64,000 bases of DNA from Bondarzewia mesenterica. Its lineage: Eukaryota > Basidiomycota > Agaricomycetes > Russulales > Bondarzewiaceae. Under the pieces are notes generated by a model that was given only the letters and a program-made list of their open reading frames with translations, had not been told where the DNA came from and did no database searches. The position numbers were made by a program, and so were the translations under genes. How positions within the stretch are numbered: position 1 is the first letter of the stretch; each line of letters begins with the position of its first letter. Below are positions 22,300-33,964 of this stretch, one piece after another. The stretch spans positions 1 through 64,000 of the forward strand of contig SGPL01000074.1 in the NCBI GenBank assembly GCA_004802705.1, read 5' to 3'.

Positions 22300-22918
22300 A
22301 TGCGTGCCTTCGTCACAGTTGGCTCAACGAAATTCGACTCGCTCGTACAGGCCGTTCTTTCACAGCCCGTTATTGATACATTGCGCCTGAAGGGGTACTC
22401 AAAGCTCGTCGTACAATGCGGCAAATCTCACATCGTAGGGTTCGCCGATAGTGAGACCTCCTGGACCTTCGAGACGTCCGGAATTAAGATTGAGATGTGG
22501 AGATTTAAACCTTCACTGGAAGAGGACTGTAATGCCGCAGACTTGGTGATTGGCCACGCCGGTGTGTATTGCTTGCTCCTCATCTCCAATTTTCGAATGA
22601 CAGACTCGCAGGATCTGGGACCATACTTGACGTCCTGCGGAAGGGCAAACCCCTCATAATAGTCCCGAACCCCACGCTGCTGGACAATCATCAGGAGGAA
22701 TTGGCTGACGCGCTGAGTGCTCTTGGACATCTCAAGGCATCCACGGTCAGGTAGAATGCTTTCTGGACATGAAGTGCGAATCAATTGCTCATTGAATGAT
22801 CTTCAGCAATCTGTCGCAGACGTTGCTGGAGTTTGACCCTTCGACACTGGCGCCTTTCCCGCCTTTTGACGGCAGTCGATTTAGCAGGCTCTTGGATGAA
22901 GAGATGGGTTTCATTTGA
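22300..22918 (+). CDS. ALG13: UDP-GlcNAc transferase catalytic subunit ALG13
   Basis: Alg13 pairs with the membrane anchor Alg14 on the cytosolic ER face and adds the second GlcNAc to GlcNAc-PP-dolichol in N-glycan assembly. Exons 22300-22561, 22612-22750 and 22807-22918 give 170 aa. It starts [20 protein letters not shown], then [19 protein letters not shown]. The sugar-nucleotide-binding part reads [20 protein letters not shown] and [20 protein letters not shown], followed by [13 protein letters not shown]. The C-terminus reads [24 protein letters not shown] and NxxLxDNHQ are the standard motifs for this GT28-like subunit, and the length suits the stand-alone fungal form. An overlapping ATG four bases upstream is out of frame. 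Confidence 0.95.
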
Positions 22919-23107
22919 GGTGTCATTGTGGTATGTACTTTTGTTTGCCGGGCATCCGGTCGGGATCGTGATCCCTCTCTCCACACTTTCATGTTCATGT
23001 CCTTGTTGTCGCAATCTGCTATGCCAATTTAATATTCGTGTCTTCCAACCTTTTCTTCTACACAACATATACAACGTGGCTTGGTACTTAAATAAACGAG
23101 TTGCACG

Positions 23108-24222
23108 ATGTCTTCGTCCAACAAGGTCACCCTCACAGTGGTAGACGAAGATCCATCGCTCTACGAAGCAAAGCATGTGCATGAAGTCTACGATCAGATT
23201 GCATCCCATTTCTCCTCGACACGATATAAGGTCAGTGCTCCCTGGGATACCCTCTCTCGCGTTCTGGGACAAAATTAGTGCCATCACAGCCATGGCCCAT
23301 CATCGCCCAATTCCTTTCCGACCTCCCTTGCGGATGGGTAGGACTTGATTCCGGTACAGGAAATGGAAAATACCTTCCTCTACCCCTCGATCGTCCAGGC
23401 AGCGTTTGGACAATCGGACTTGATAGAAGTTGCAATCTACTCACTTCCGCGAGGAGTGCTGGTGGGAATGATGTGCTCAGGGAAGTCGTTTGGGGAGATG
23501 TTCTTGGGAAGGGATGGAGGCGGGGAGCGTTCGTACGGTCGTCTCGATCTTTCTTAAATTCTGCCACTGATTTGTTTTTCTATTGGACCAAACAGGACTA
23601 TGCTATCTCAATCGCTACAATACACCATCTAGCAACCCCAGAACGTCGTAAAGCAGCCGTGCAAGTGGGTCCCAACCGGTCGAAATAATCTGTCCCTCCA
23701 ACGAACTGATCAATTCCTTGTCAATAGCGATTGCTTGAATGCATTTCACCCGACCATGGTCGAGTCCTCATATACGTATGGGCCATCGAGCAAGATGAAC
23801 TGTCGAAAAGGACCATACCCATACATCAGCCAGAGTCCGCCGAACCTGAACGGCCTCCAACGACAAAAGGACAAGACGTATTCGTGCCTTGGATGCTGAC
23901 CACCGACAAGCCTCGAGACAAAGCGAAAGGCCGGAAAGGTCCCAAGACATCATCCCATGTGAACGCACAGACAGAAAAAGTTGAGAATGCTACCACAAAG
24001 GAGATCGAGCCGAAGCAATTCGATCGTTACTACCACATGTTTGCGAAAGGAGAACTTCTGGATCTTGCTTGCCAGGTCGCGAGGGATATGGGGCTACGTA
24101 TTGGGCCAAGGCCTTCTACCAAGACTGAAGGTGACAAGGAAAAGATTGTGGGGGTAGAGATCGTCCAAAGCGGTTGGGAGAGGTCCAATTACTACATTGA
24201 GATCAGGCGATGGGCGAGCTGA
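23108..24222 (+). CDS. TRM9: tRNA wobble-uridine methyltransferase TRM9
   Basis: Trm9, with Trm112, methylates carboxymethyl-uridine at position 34 to give mcm5U in some tRNAs. Four exons (23108-23230, 23290-23532, 23596-23664, 23728-24222) give 309 aa. The start is MSSSNKVTLTVVDEDPSLYE, then HVHEVYDQIASHFSSTRYK-PWPI. The SAM-binding motif I is VGLDSGTGNGKYLPL (Thr where many homologues have Cys), then TIGLDRS, and DYAISIATIHHLATPERRKA. The last exon has RLLECISPDHGRVLIYVWAI, the conserved FVPWML, a variable linker, and QFDRYYHMFAKGELLDLACQ, a Trm9-type segment. It ends NYYIEIRRWAS. The linker of about 60 residues rich in Lys/Pro is longer than in yeast. Confidence 0.93.
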
Positions 24223-24490
24223 AGTGAAAGTGATAATTAAAGAAGGATTCTTGAAAATCGCTGTAAAGTGTTGAAACCACAAATCAAGCACCCATCAGTT
24301 GAATCAACTGACAACGAAGGTGAATATACCAAAGATATAAATTATCAAATTGGACGGATACCATGTTCGTTGTCGGCAAATTCAGGATGGAATTCATCCT
24401 CCAATATTGCAGATCAGATGACAGATGGATTGAGGGTGTGAATGCATGATACAATACGATGCTGCGAAATACGAAATCTGGATATCACAA

Positions 24491-25258
24491 TCACTCGCTG
24501 GCCGCCATGACTGCATTATCGTGTTGAAGGTGAGATGGTGGCGATTGAATGGAATGCAAAAATACGCACTGGCATTGATGAGATCTCCCCCACTCTCCTT
24601 CAATACCCGGACGGCTTTTGCTCGTGAGCAGTTGACCTGCGCCATCACGAGCTCAATGTCTTTGGGGTCAACACCAGTCTCATCAATGGGACCCTCCTCT
24701 TCTGGAGCCTCGAGCTCAGGGATGTCATCATCATCTCGTCGCCCTCGCCACCAGCGCCGGAGCTCTCGAGGCCTGAAACTGCACCTCCGCTTTGCGCGAG
24801 CTGCTGAGCAGCATTGAGTTGTGCCTGAGCGTTCATATCCTCCATCTACAAACCCGCATACTTTAGAAAGCGATGAAAGGATAGAGCATGCAACACACCT
24901 TAGCTTCGCCGAAAACGATATAGCAGTCGCTGTTCTGCGACTTGTACACGTCAGGAGACGCGATGACGAATAGGAACTGCATCCGCGCATTTCGTCAGTC
25001 AACGTGGAACTTGAAGTCCTCACCAATCTGACCAGCAAGACGTACATTCTTCGGTCTCCGAAGGGTGACACGCGTGATATCGGGCACCTTCTTGAGGCCC
25101 AAACTCAAGAGCGCCTTCCTAGCCTTGCGCTCCGAGCGCGACTGGATCTTTTCAAGCGCAGCGGCAGAGGTGGGATCCTCTTCATGATCGTGGTCGTGGT
25201 CATGATCATGCTCATGCTCAGAGTGGTCGGAATGAACTTCCTCAATGGTGGCGGACAT
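24491..25258 (-). CDS. EGD2: Nascent polypeptide-associated complex subunit alpha (EGD2)
   Basis: NAC-alpha forms a heterodimer with NAC-beta at the ribosomal exit tunnel. The start [20 protein letters not shown] (ATG at 25258) carries a His/Asp-rich run. The NAC domain reads [60 protein letters not shown], then [19 protein letters not shown]. An acidic linker follows ([11 protein letters not shown]). The C-terminal UBA domain reads [20 protein letters not shown] and [15 protein letters not shown], with a last mini-exon VMAASE before the stop at 24491-24493. The order NAC then UBA and the length are typical. The His-rich N-terminus is HD-repetitive and could bind metal, which is speculative. 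Confidence 0.95.
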
Positions 25259-25901
25259 CTGCAGAAAGCGACGAGATCAGCAGTCTCATCCAAAGCATCA
25301 ATATCACATCCATCGACCATGGAATCAAATTGTTGCCAGAAATTCTATGGAGCGCATGATGAAGGCTATGGTACACTCACGGTCGAAATTTTTGGGATGT
25401 AGATTTTGAGACTGTGCTCGTCGTCGTCGACAGTGATGAGGAAGGTGAGATCTGGGACTCGGCAATTGCCGACTTAGATATTCGTTCCTGGTCGCTTCCT
25501 TTTCAGGACTCAAAGCTTCAGTTCTGGTCTTGCTCGGACTTGTTCTGTCAATATCTTCTCTTTCTCGCGAGTGCCTGATAAGAATGTTTGCATCACCTGC
25601 TAGGTCCATGTCACATTCTTTTTCGTTTGCAGTGAACTCGTCAAGCTTTGAATGACTGCCGCAGGACGCGTTTTCCATCAGCACTACGCCGGATCTCCTC
25701 TTGTCAGTCGATGTCTCGTTCGAACTGCAGTCGTGCACGATTTCTTGGATAGGGGCCCCCGCTACAGGCCTCATGAAAGGGAATGCCGCTGCGTCGCTCA
25801 CTTCGCATGCTGATGCTATGACGACGTCATACTCTGCAGCCGTACTTTGTCTCCTTTAAAACATTCGTCGCACTAGGGGTGGTTGAGTGATCCTCTCCGT
25901 C
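25259..25901. promoter_or_regulatory. Divergent intergenic region
   Basis: About 640 bases between the starts of NAC-alpha and the OBAP-like gene. The first part probably holds the 5' leader of NAC-alpha. An open minus-strand frame of about 120 codons (about 25,440-25,801) was considered and not accepted. Confidence 0.45.
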
Positions 25902-26859
25902 ATGGAATCGGGTAGAAACAAAGTGCCTATCACCCCCCCAGCTTTCGAGGCTGAAGGTGCAGCTATGATGACCTTTAAGCCCATCGATGCCATCCATCAG
26001 CATATTTGTGCATTCCATGTTTATTCGTGAGCATTCCATCCACCGTTCTCGTCAACACATTTTAATTTTTTTTTCAAAGGCATGACCGTACCCGTCACAT
26101 CGAGGCGCACCATTTTTGCACTCATCTATCTCCTGACCTTCACCAGTGTATCATCTATGACTCGGACGAACCCAATGCGAAACTCATTGGAATTGAATAT
26201 ATCGTTCCAGAAAAGGTACGCAAGCAGCATATCTGGGTTTACCCTTATTCAATATTGCGCAGGTCTTCAAAAGTCTTTCAGTTGACGAAAAGAAATACTG
26301 GCATTCACACCAGTACGAGGTAGGTTCTCTTGCCATCATGCCATCCTTCTCTCATGTCTGTAACCTTGATTTATTAGGTGGAGAGTGGTTTGCTTCAGTT
26401 AATGGTAAGTTGTCACCTGTACTATTACTCTTCCGTCTTCATGGTTTCTGTGTTGCTTCCAGTTCAAAGGTGTTGTTCCCGGTATGTACACTCACGCACC
26501 AGCACTTTTATTTCAAGTTTTGACTTCTGGTTATAGGAACCGCACCGAATCTCGAAAAAACTGCAATGGTAGAGATTCAGAAGACCTACGGCAAGACCAT
26601 TCATACCTGGGCGATAGATTCAACACCGGATCTGCCCCTCGGCCCTCCGTACCTTATGATGTCTTATACTCATTTAAACCCAATCGACCCGGAAATTATG
26701 AAGAAGAGAGATGAGAGGACTGGAATTTCGACCGAAGCGACGGGGGAATTGCGCAAGTCATATTTACCCCGGTATGAGCTTGCGGAGGGAGTGGATCAGT
26801 GGGAAAAAACCGGTAAGGCTACCGTGTTCGAGGACATGGAGACAGAAGTGTTGAAGTGA
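25902..26859 (+). CDS. OBAP/DUF1264 family protein
   Basis: The product belongs to the oil-body-associated protein (DUF1264) family, conserved in plants, bacteria and fungi; biochemical role unknown, plant members associate with lipid droplets. It begins [20 protein letters not shown], then [21 protein letters not shown]. The conserved block is [60 protein letters not shown], and ESGLLQLM. After two small exons come [20 protein letters not shown] and [20 protein letters not shown]. It ends [10 protein letters not shown]. The His-rich HHFCTH and WHSHQYEV motifs match the family and suggest a metal site. The central exons ([15 protein letters not shown]) are very short. Confidence 0.9.
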
Positions 26860-27078
26860 CATGTAATGGAGCTCCTCCATCCTTTGTATTCAAACGTCCA
26901 TGGTCGTGTCCGTCAACACATCTCCAGGCGTGCCCAAAAGAAAGTACGGTCAATCTAAGCTTGGTCTAGTCTGAAAGCAAAGTTGTTTTCAAGCGTTACG
27001 GGTTAGTCACGTGGCGAACCCCCTGAGCCCCTGGCCAATTTCGGTCAATTGCTCAATAGGACATGCTGTTTGTCTCCC

Positions 27079-30000
27079 ATGTCGACCACAGAAGTCTCTC
27101 GCTCGTTACGGCTTCTATTAGAATTTCCTCCACAGGTCTCCCAAGCACCCTTGATTGAAGTACTTGCTCTAGTGGATAGTTTCGTCCTGGAATGCACCTC
27201 GGCCTCCGAGCCTGAACTATTGCTCTATCAGCTTGAAGAGGAACTACAGGCTATACACCGTGATGTCGTTGATCATGATTCGCTGGAGCAAACTGAGGCG
27301 TTCTTAGCCGTGCTCCGTCGTCTCATCCCGGTTCTCACCTCGACCTCCTTAATTTCAACGTGGTTCGAGCTTGTACTACGCCCAGCTCTCCGGAACCCCA
27401 AGCTTCCTGCTACAGGAATAGCTTCCGCAAAAGAATTGGTTATCGCTGCTCTGGAAAAAGTGGACAAAAAATATTTGGATAAGCAGGGGGAGTTTCGTCG
27501 GCGTATGCTGGATTTATATCTTTTGGACGCGTTCAATGAAGGATCTGGGGAAGATGTCCTGGAATGGGCGGAGCTTCCCGAGGAGCAGCGCGAAAGGAGA
27601 AACGTATGGAAGACCAATTTGGAGGATATATTGGTTAGATATGGGTTGGAACGACCAGAGGTAGGCATCATCCCGTTATTCCGTCAGACAACAGGATGAA
27701 TTGCGTGCCAGGATTTTTTGACGCAAATATTCTTGTGTTTCGGCTCCCCTTCTTCTCGCTTGCAATTGTTCAACCTTTTGAATCGCTATACCTCCCAACC
27801 ATCATTCGAAACGCACGCATCCGTTCTAGCAGCTCACCCCCTCATGTCTAGCATCCTCACATCTCTCCTTGTCGACAATTCCACAACTGCGTGCACAATC
27901 GGTTTGTCCGTCCTCACGAAACTCCTCCCCATATTCGCCGTCAAGGTTTCCGAAAATCTTAAGCCAATGCTTCCACAATTATTCGCCATCCTGGCACGCA
28001 TTCTCTGCTGGCGAGAACGCCAGCCGACTAGCGCTTTAGCCCCTCAAGAGGACGAAGGTACATACTCTGATACCACTCAGGAAGATCCCGACGAAGTCAC
28101 ACGACAAGCGTTGAAGGGCAATACTACACTTGACATACGTCCAGATCTCGAATGGCAGAGACTAGAACTGACCTTTCTGTCAACTGCCTCTCCTGCCCCA
28201 TTGCCTCACAGGTTCTTCACATTCCTATACTATCTGTTCCCTTGCAACCTGTTATCTTTCCTACGAGGACCTGCAGAATACCTCACAGAAAAGGGATTCC
28301 AGAGCCCGTACTTGGTAGACTGGGATGATGCTCTGGATCATGATCAAATCAAGACGAAAAGCGAGGTACGTCTATTTTGTTTTCCATGCGATTTGACGCT
28401 GAATACGATAGCCCTTCTCAGGTCTTACTTCGACAACATATAACACATCCGCTTATCATCTGGCGCAATGCGACGACTGAGCTCACCAGTCCTGACTTCT
28501 TCGCGCGGTACGATGTACCGCGAGTCATAGCGGAATGCATGCGTCTTGAAGTTCACAACTCGCGTGCTGAGCAGTCAGCTCGCATTACTCCTGACGGTTG
28601 TATCGAGGCTGATGGCGAGGGTAATGCCCCCCTATCTTCCGATGGTCATGGGCAGGAGACTTCGCAAGCTAGTGCGGACGCTTTGGCGGAGAACAAAACT
28701 ACTGTTCCACCCTTTGCTCTTGCACCTAATGGCAAGATCAAAGTTTCGCTGCAAGACATGGTCAATACATCTATTGCGCTCAAATCTAATGTCGAGATCG
28801 AGGTTGCAAATCCTATGCCAGTATGGCCATATTCACTCTTCTCTGCTGATGCCGCTTCGCCTTCCATGCGCAGCGAACCTTTGCCTGAGGATTCAAGCAC
28901 TGCGCCTCCGGAGCACGAGGACAAGGTGCCATCGCACGTAGCGCAGGCCATCTCGGGTTTGCAGCGCGAGGTTCTGCTCCTGCGGAACGAACTCAACTTC
29001 GAACTATGGCTTACGCGGGAGAATATGAAACAGATCGGGAGATGGTATGAGCAGCGAATCCTGAGCCGAAATGCGGAGATTGAGAGGCAGGGATTGGTGC
29101 GCATCCTTCCATTTTGTTAATTTTTGGAGTACGAGGCAGGATCTGATGCTGTGTCGACATTGGCAGCACAACGCGCTTCGCGAGTATAAAGCTCAGGTCG
29201 CGCGTCTGCAGCGGCAGCTCAAGGACCAGAAAGAACAAGCGGATATGGCGAAGCAAAAATACGCTGACTGGAACGCGGAGTTGCACCAGAAGCTTCGTGA
29301 TCTTCGAGAACAGAAAAGATCTTGGGATCTTGAGACTGCGTCTTTGCGGGAGGCTGAGAAAGAAGTTCGAGTGCGTCATTCCTTCTTAGCCTGTTCTTCT
29401 AGCGTATACAATGAAGTGATTCAATTCTCAGGCTCAACTCGCGGCGCAAGGGAAGTCGCTGGCAGAAGAGGTTAACAAGGTCTTCCAGCTGGAGAGCTAC
29501 ATCAAGGAGAATGCACATAAAGTGGATAGACTCAAGGATTACGAGCAGCGCATCGAACAGCTGACTACTTTGCAAAAACTGTGGTAAACCTGCTTCGCCC
29601 CGTGTTCATGCAGCCTTTGACAGTTTCCCCTGTAGGGACGTGGACATACAAAAGTACAAGAGTCAAACGGAAATGGTCAAAAGCGTGCTCAGCAAGTACA
29701 AGAAAATGGAGCTGCGGCTCGAAACATACGAGGAGACGCATGCACAGATGGAAGAAAACGCGCGGTATGTCATTGTCATCGCCTGTCCCTCTTATCAGAC
29801 GCTGACCTTCGTACGCTCAGTGCATCACGGCGCCAAATACAAACGCTCGAGGCAAAATTGGTTCTCTTGAACCAGTTTAAACACCGCCCACAGCTGACGA
29901 CAATGGATGCTGCCTACATTGAGAGGGCATCTGACCTGCATAAGGAGAACGCGAGGCTGCGCCAGGAAAACGAAGATTTGAGAGATGAGATTGAGGAGGT

Positions 30001-30106
30001 GAAGGAGATGGTAGAAATCCTAAGGGTTCAGGTTAGCGGAAGCCCTGGTATTTTGGCTGAAGTTGGCAGGCATAGCCCAAATATCGGAAGTCCGCTGTTG
30101 TTGTAA
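27079..30106 (+). CDS. TSC1: Hamartin (TSC1) homologue
   Basis: TSC1 stabilises TSC2, the GAP for Rheb upstream of TORC1, on lysosomal/vacuolar membranes. Seven exons are inferred: 27079-27660, 27712-28365, 28422-29096, 29167-29370, 29432-29583, 29636-29764, 29821-30106. The N-terminal helical-repeat region (residues about 1-450) includes SLRLLLEFPPQVSQAPLIEV, RRMLDLYLLDAFNEGSGEDV and DFLTQIFLCFGSPSSRLQLF. The part PHRFFTFLYYLFPCNLLSFL with GPAEYL is the hamartin hallmark. A Ser-rich middle precedes a long C-terminal coiled coil from about residue 570 (LQREVLLLRNELNFELWLTR, ARLQRQLKDQKEQADMAKQK, MELRLETYEETHAQMEENAR). The coiled coil mediates TSC2 binding in animals. All splice phases agree. 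Budding yeast lacks TSC1; fission yeast and many basidiomycetes retain it. Confidence 0.9.
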
Positions 30107-30253
30107 GGGACGTGTAGGTGGTAGGATCTCGCAGACGATCAAATTGGTTGTATAATATCATCGTTGTATTTTTACATCTACTCTACGTCTTCTTGTTTTC
30201 TTTTTTTTCCCGACCTGTTGTCGTATGTCCATGTCAGGAAAGGCAATCGCTTC

Positions 30254-30268
30254 AGAACATTCTCGAAG
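30254..30268 (+). promoter_or_regulatory. Heat-shock element, three contiguous nGAAn units
   Basis: agaacattctcgaag is three perfect alternating 5-bp units (aGAAc aTTCt cGAAg), the minimal strong binding site for trimeric Hsf1. It lies about 215 bp upstream of the HSP90 start codon. Confidence 0.88.
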
Positions 30269-30311
30269 TACTAGGATCCGTGGGAATGTATAGTCTCTCG
30301 AGGACGCGCGT

Positions 30312-30326
30312 CGAAACTTCCAGAAC
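30312..30326 (+). promoter_or_regulatory. Second heat-shock element, three contiguous nGAAn units
   Basis: cgaaacttccagaac again reads cGAAa cTTCc aGAAc. It is about 157 bp upstream of the HSP90 ATG and 58 bp (centre to centre) from the first element. Two perfect elements in one short promoter support Hsf1 control. Confidence 0.88.
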
Positions 30327-30482
30327 GTAAATCTGGACAGATACAAAAGGACCATCCTCCTCATCGCTCGCTATCTTTGAGTCTCAGCCCCTTTAACATC
30401 TCACTTTTTCATCTCGTTACACCTCGTTCGTATCCAACCCATTCTGGTTTCGCATTTTCCCTAATCATCTGTCAGAAACAAA

Positions 30483-32987
30483 ATGTCCGCTGAGCCAGAA
30501 AGCTTCGGATTCCAGGCCGAGATTAGCCAGTTGCTTGACTTGATCATCAGTGCGTTTGGGCTCGTGTATATGTCGGTGGCTTTGTATTGACCTCGCTTCG
30601 TAGACACCTTCTACTCCAACAAGGAGATCTTCTTGCGTGAGCTGATCTCTAACGGATCCGATGCTCTCGATAAAATCCGCTACGCCTCCCTCACGGATCC
30701 CTCCGTTCTCGATACCGAGAAGGATCTTTACATCCGCATCACCCCCGACAAGGAGAACAAGGTCCTTTCCATCCGTGATACTGGTATTGGTATGACCAAG
30801 GCCGACATGGTTAACAACCTTGGTACCATCGCCAAATCCGGCACGAAAGTGAGTGGCATCGTGCTACATTTTCAATAGGCGGTTCTCAATGCTTTGCTTT
30901 TTATAGGGCTTCATGGAGGCACTCAGCTCTGGCGCCGACATCTCCATGATCGGTCAATTCGGTGTCGGTTTTTACTCGGCGTACCTCGTTGCTGAGCGGG
31001 TGCAGGTCATTTCGAAGCACAATGACGACGAGCAGTACATTTGGGAGTCTGCCGCCGGTGGTACCTTCACCATTACGCTCGACACCGTTAACCCCCCTCT
31101 TGGCCGTGGAACCGAGATTCGTCTCTACCTTAAGGAGGATCAGACCGAGTACCTTGAGGAGAAGCGCATCAAGGATGTCGTGAAAAAGCACTCCGAGTTC
31201 ATCTCCTACCCCATCCAGCTCGTTGTTACGAAAGAGGTTGAGAAGGTATGTTTTTCTGTCGTCGGTTCGCACGTAGGTTATTGTTCTGACCTGCCTTACA
31301 GGAGGTTGAAGACGAGGAGGAGGCCAAGGAAGAGGAGGAGGGTGAGAAGTCTAAGATCGAGGAGGTCGATGAAGAGGCTGAGAAGCCCGAGAAGAAGACC
31401 AAGAAAATCAAGGAGTCGACTCAGGTCAACGAGGAGCTTAACAAGACCAAGCCGATCTGGACTCGTAACCCGAACGAGATCACCCAGGAGGAGTATGCCG
31501 CCTTCTACAAGAGCTTGACTAACGACTGGGAAGACCATCTTGCTGTTAAGCACTTCTCCGTTGAGGGTCAGCTTGAGTTCAAGGCCATCCTCTATGTTCC
31601 CAAGCGGTAGGTCGCATCGCTAACTCGTCTACTTCAAACTGTCTGATTATTTTCATTCAGGGCGCCCTTCGACCTCTTCGAGACGAAGAAGAAGCGTAAT
31701 AACATCAAGCTCTACGTCCGCCGCGTGTTCATCATGGATGACTGCGAGGACCTTATTCCCGAGTACCTGAACTTCGTCAAGGGTATCGTCGACTCCGAGG
31801 ACTTGCCCCTGAACATCTCCCGTGAGACATTGCAGCAGAACAAGATTCTCAAGGTCATCCGCAAGCATATCGTCAAGAAGTGCATGGACCTCTTCTCTGA
31901 AATCGCGGAAGACAAGGACAACTTCACCAAGTTCTACGAGGCGTTCGGCAAGAACATCAAGCTCGGTATCCACGAGGATGCGCAGAACCGCAGCAAGCTG
32001 GCTGAGTTCCTCCGCTTCTACTCCACCAAGGCGATCGACGAGACCATCTCGCTCAAGGGTAGGTTTGCCGATTCTTCGTGTCCTTGCTCTTCCTAACTGT
32101 TTGGGCCATCAGATTACATCACTCGCATGCCTGAGGTGCAGAAATCGATCTACTACCTCACTGGTGAATCGCTCGCTGCCATCAAGGACTCACCATTCCT
32201 TGAGGTTCTGAAGAAGAGGGGATTCGAGGTCCTCCTCCTCGTTGATCCCATCGACGAATACGCCTTCACCCAATTGAAGGAATTTGATGGCCACAAGCTT
32301 ATTTCCGTTTCGAAGGAGGGTCTTGAACTGGAGGAGACCGATGAGGAGAAGAAGGCACGTGAGGAGGAGGCGAAGCAGTTCGAGGACCTCTGCAAGGTCA
32401 TCAAGGACGCTCTGGGCGATAAGGTCGAGAAGGTCGTCCTTTCGAACCGTATCACCGACTCTCCTTGCGTCCTGGTTACTGGCCAGTTCGGTTGGTCATC
32501 AAACATGGTTCGTATCTTTTTCCCCTTGTCGAGTATGACATATTCTCATTGGCTTGGTACATTTATAGGAGCGTATCATGAAGGCACAGGCTCTGCGCGA
32601 TTCTTCAATGTCGTCGTATATGGCATCGAAGAAGACGCTCGAGCTTAACCCCTCGCACCCCATTATCAAGGAGCTCAAGCGCAAGGTTGCCGAGGACAAG
32701 GCTGACAAGTCGGTCCGCGACCTCACGTACCTGCTCTTTGAGACCGCCCTTCTCACCTCTGGGTTCTCGTTGGAGGAGCCCACGTCCTTTGCTAAGCGCA
32801 TCCATCGTATGATCTCGTGAGTCTTCCCGGCCTGCTCTTGCGTGGACTGTGTTTCCTGACTTTAGATATTTCCAGGCTCGGCCTTGACGTTGACGAGGAA
32901 GAAGAGTCAGCACCCGCTGCTGCCAGTGAAGATGTTCCTCCACCGCTGGAGGGCGCGTCAACGTCGGCGATGGAGGAGATCGACTAG
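30483..32987 (+). CDS. HSP90: Cytosolic chaperone HSP90
   Basis: This is an ATP-dependent dimeric chaperone for kinases, receptors and other clients. It starts [20 protein letters not shown], then [20 protein letters not shown] with the ATP-lid elements [20 protein letters not shown] and [17 protein letters not shown] charged linker (about residues 215-265: [18 protein letters not shown]) joins the middle domain, with [40 protein letters not shown] and [19 protein letters not shown]. The C-terminal dimer domain includes [19 protein letters not shown]. The protein ends MEEID rather than MEEVD, a conservative change in the TPR-cochaperone-binding pentapeptide. Introns are short and phase-consistent, and include one very early after LLDLII. 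Two heat-shock elements lie upstream. Confidence 0.97.
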
Positions 32988-33964
32988 ACATCTCATGACG
33001 CATCATGGTTCACTGCATTGGTCCTTGTCTTTTTTCTGTACTGCGCTTTGGTCGACTTGCTTCTGTTTTTCTGTTTACGCTGCATTTTACGCTCTCCATA
33101 AAGTCATTCATGTGTGTTTAGCTGACATCAATCAAAAAATTCTCTCATTGGCTAGCTTGTTATGTGGGATACAATATTGTCATGACTCGCTGTGTGAAAT
33201 GCGCGGGCGTTGCATGTGGACGTAGAGTGCCTGCCATCACGCCATGTCCACAAAAGCGGGCGCTATGTGCCTATACTTGGAGACGCTGGATCACCACCCG
33301 GTTGTTGCGATTGTGGCCAAGTCAATATATACACAGCTTCGGCGGCATACCTAATTTGACACTCCAAAATCCTCCCAACATTCCCACTGCGGCGGCTGTT
33401 CGACATGTACATGACTCGGACTGGTTCCCAGAGACCATGGGCATGTCGGCGTCTGCATCAGTATCACAGATCACAAAAGATACGTGATGCGAGGTGGTGG
33501 ATGTCTGGACAATAAAGGACGTCCATGGCCCATGGGCAGGGTACGTTTCCGAATACAACAGGCGAGGGCTACGGCAGATGCCCGAAACGACGAATGGTGC
33601 ATGGGTTATTGCAGATACTCGCGAGGAGCGTCCTTGGGAATCAATTTGAGTTGATGTGAAGCTGGGCGTGTCGTAAATGGGACGCGCCGCAGACGCGCAC
33701 GCGAGGCTCGCGTCGCAACGGGGCCGGGCTGGAGAGAGGGACGGATTGGGAGCGAGTCGCGAGTCAGCCAGGTGCAGGCCTTTTTAGGCGGTGTTAGTCA
33801 CTGCGCCGTCCTCTCTTCATTGTTCGCTCCATCTGATTCACGACCCGTTCCCCCCTTATATACTTTACAGTCTTCCTTCTAACGCGTCTTAAAGCCCTCG
33901 AAACGTCCTTTTATTCTCTGTATCATTATTTGCCATACGCCCGCTGCCCATATTCGCCCCCGCA
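32988..33964. other. Intergenic region, about 980 bp
   Basis: The first part is T-rich HSP90 3' flank. A GC-rich, CpG-rich stretch with cgcagacgcgcacgcgagg and similar runs at about 33,670-33,780 and a pyrimidine-rich leader from 33,800 precede the next gene. I see no coding evidence. Confidence 0.5.

Noticed and set aside
25325..25801. Minus-strand open frame of about 120-158 codons between NAC-alpha and the OBAP gene
   Set aside because: No family resemblance, no splice-consistent continuation, and it sits in the divergent promoter/5' leader region.
25827..26039. Minus-strand frame opposite the first OBAP exon
   Set aside because: It is the antisense shadow of the supported OBAP exon.
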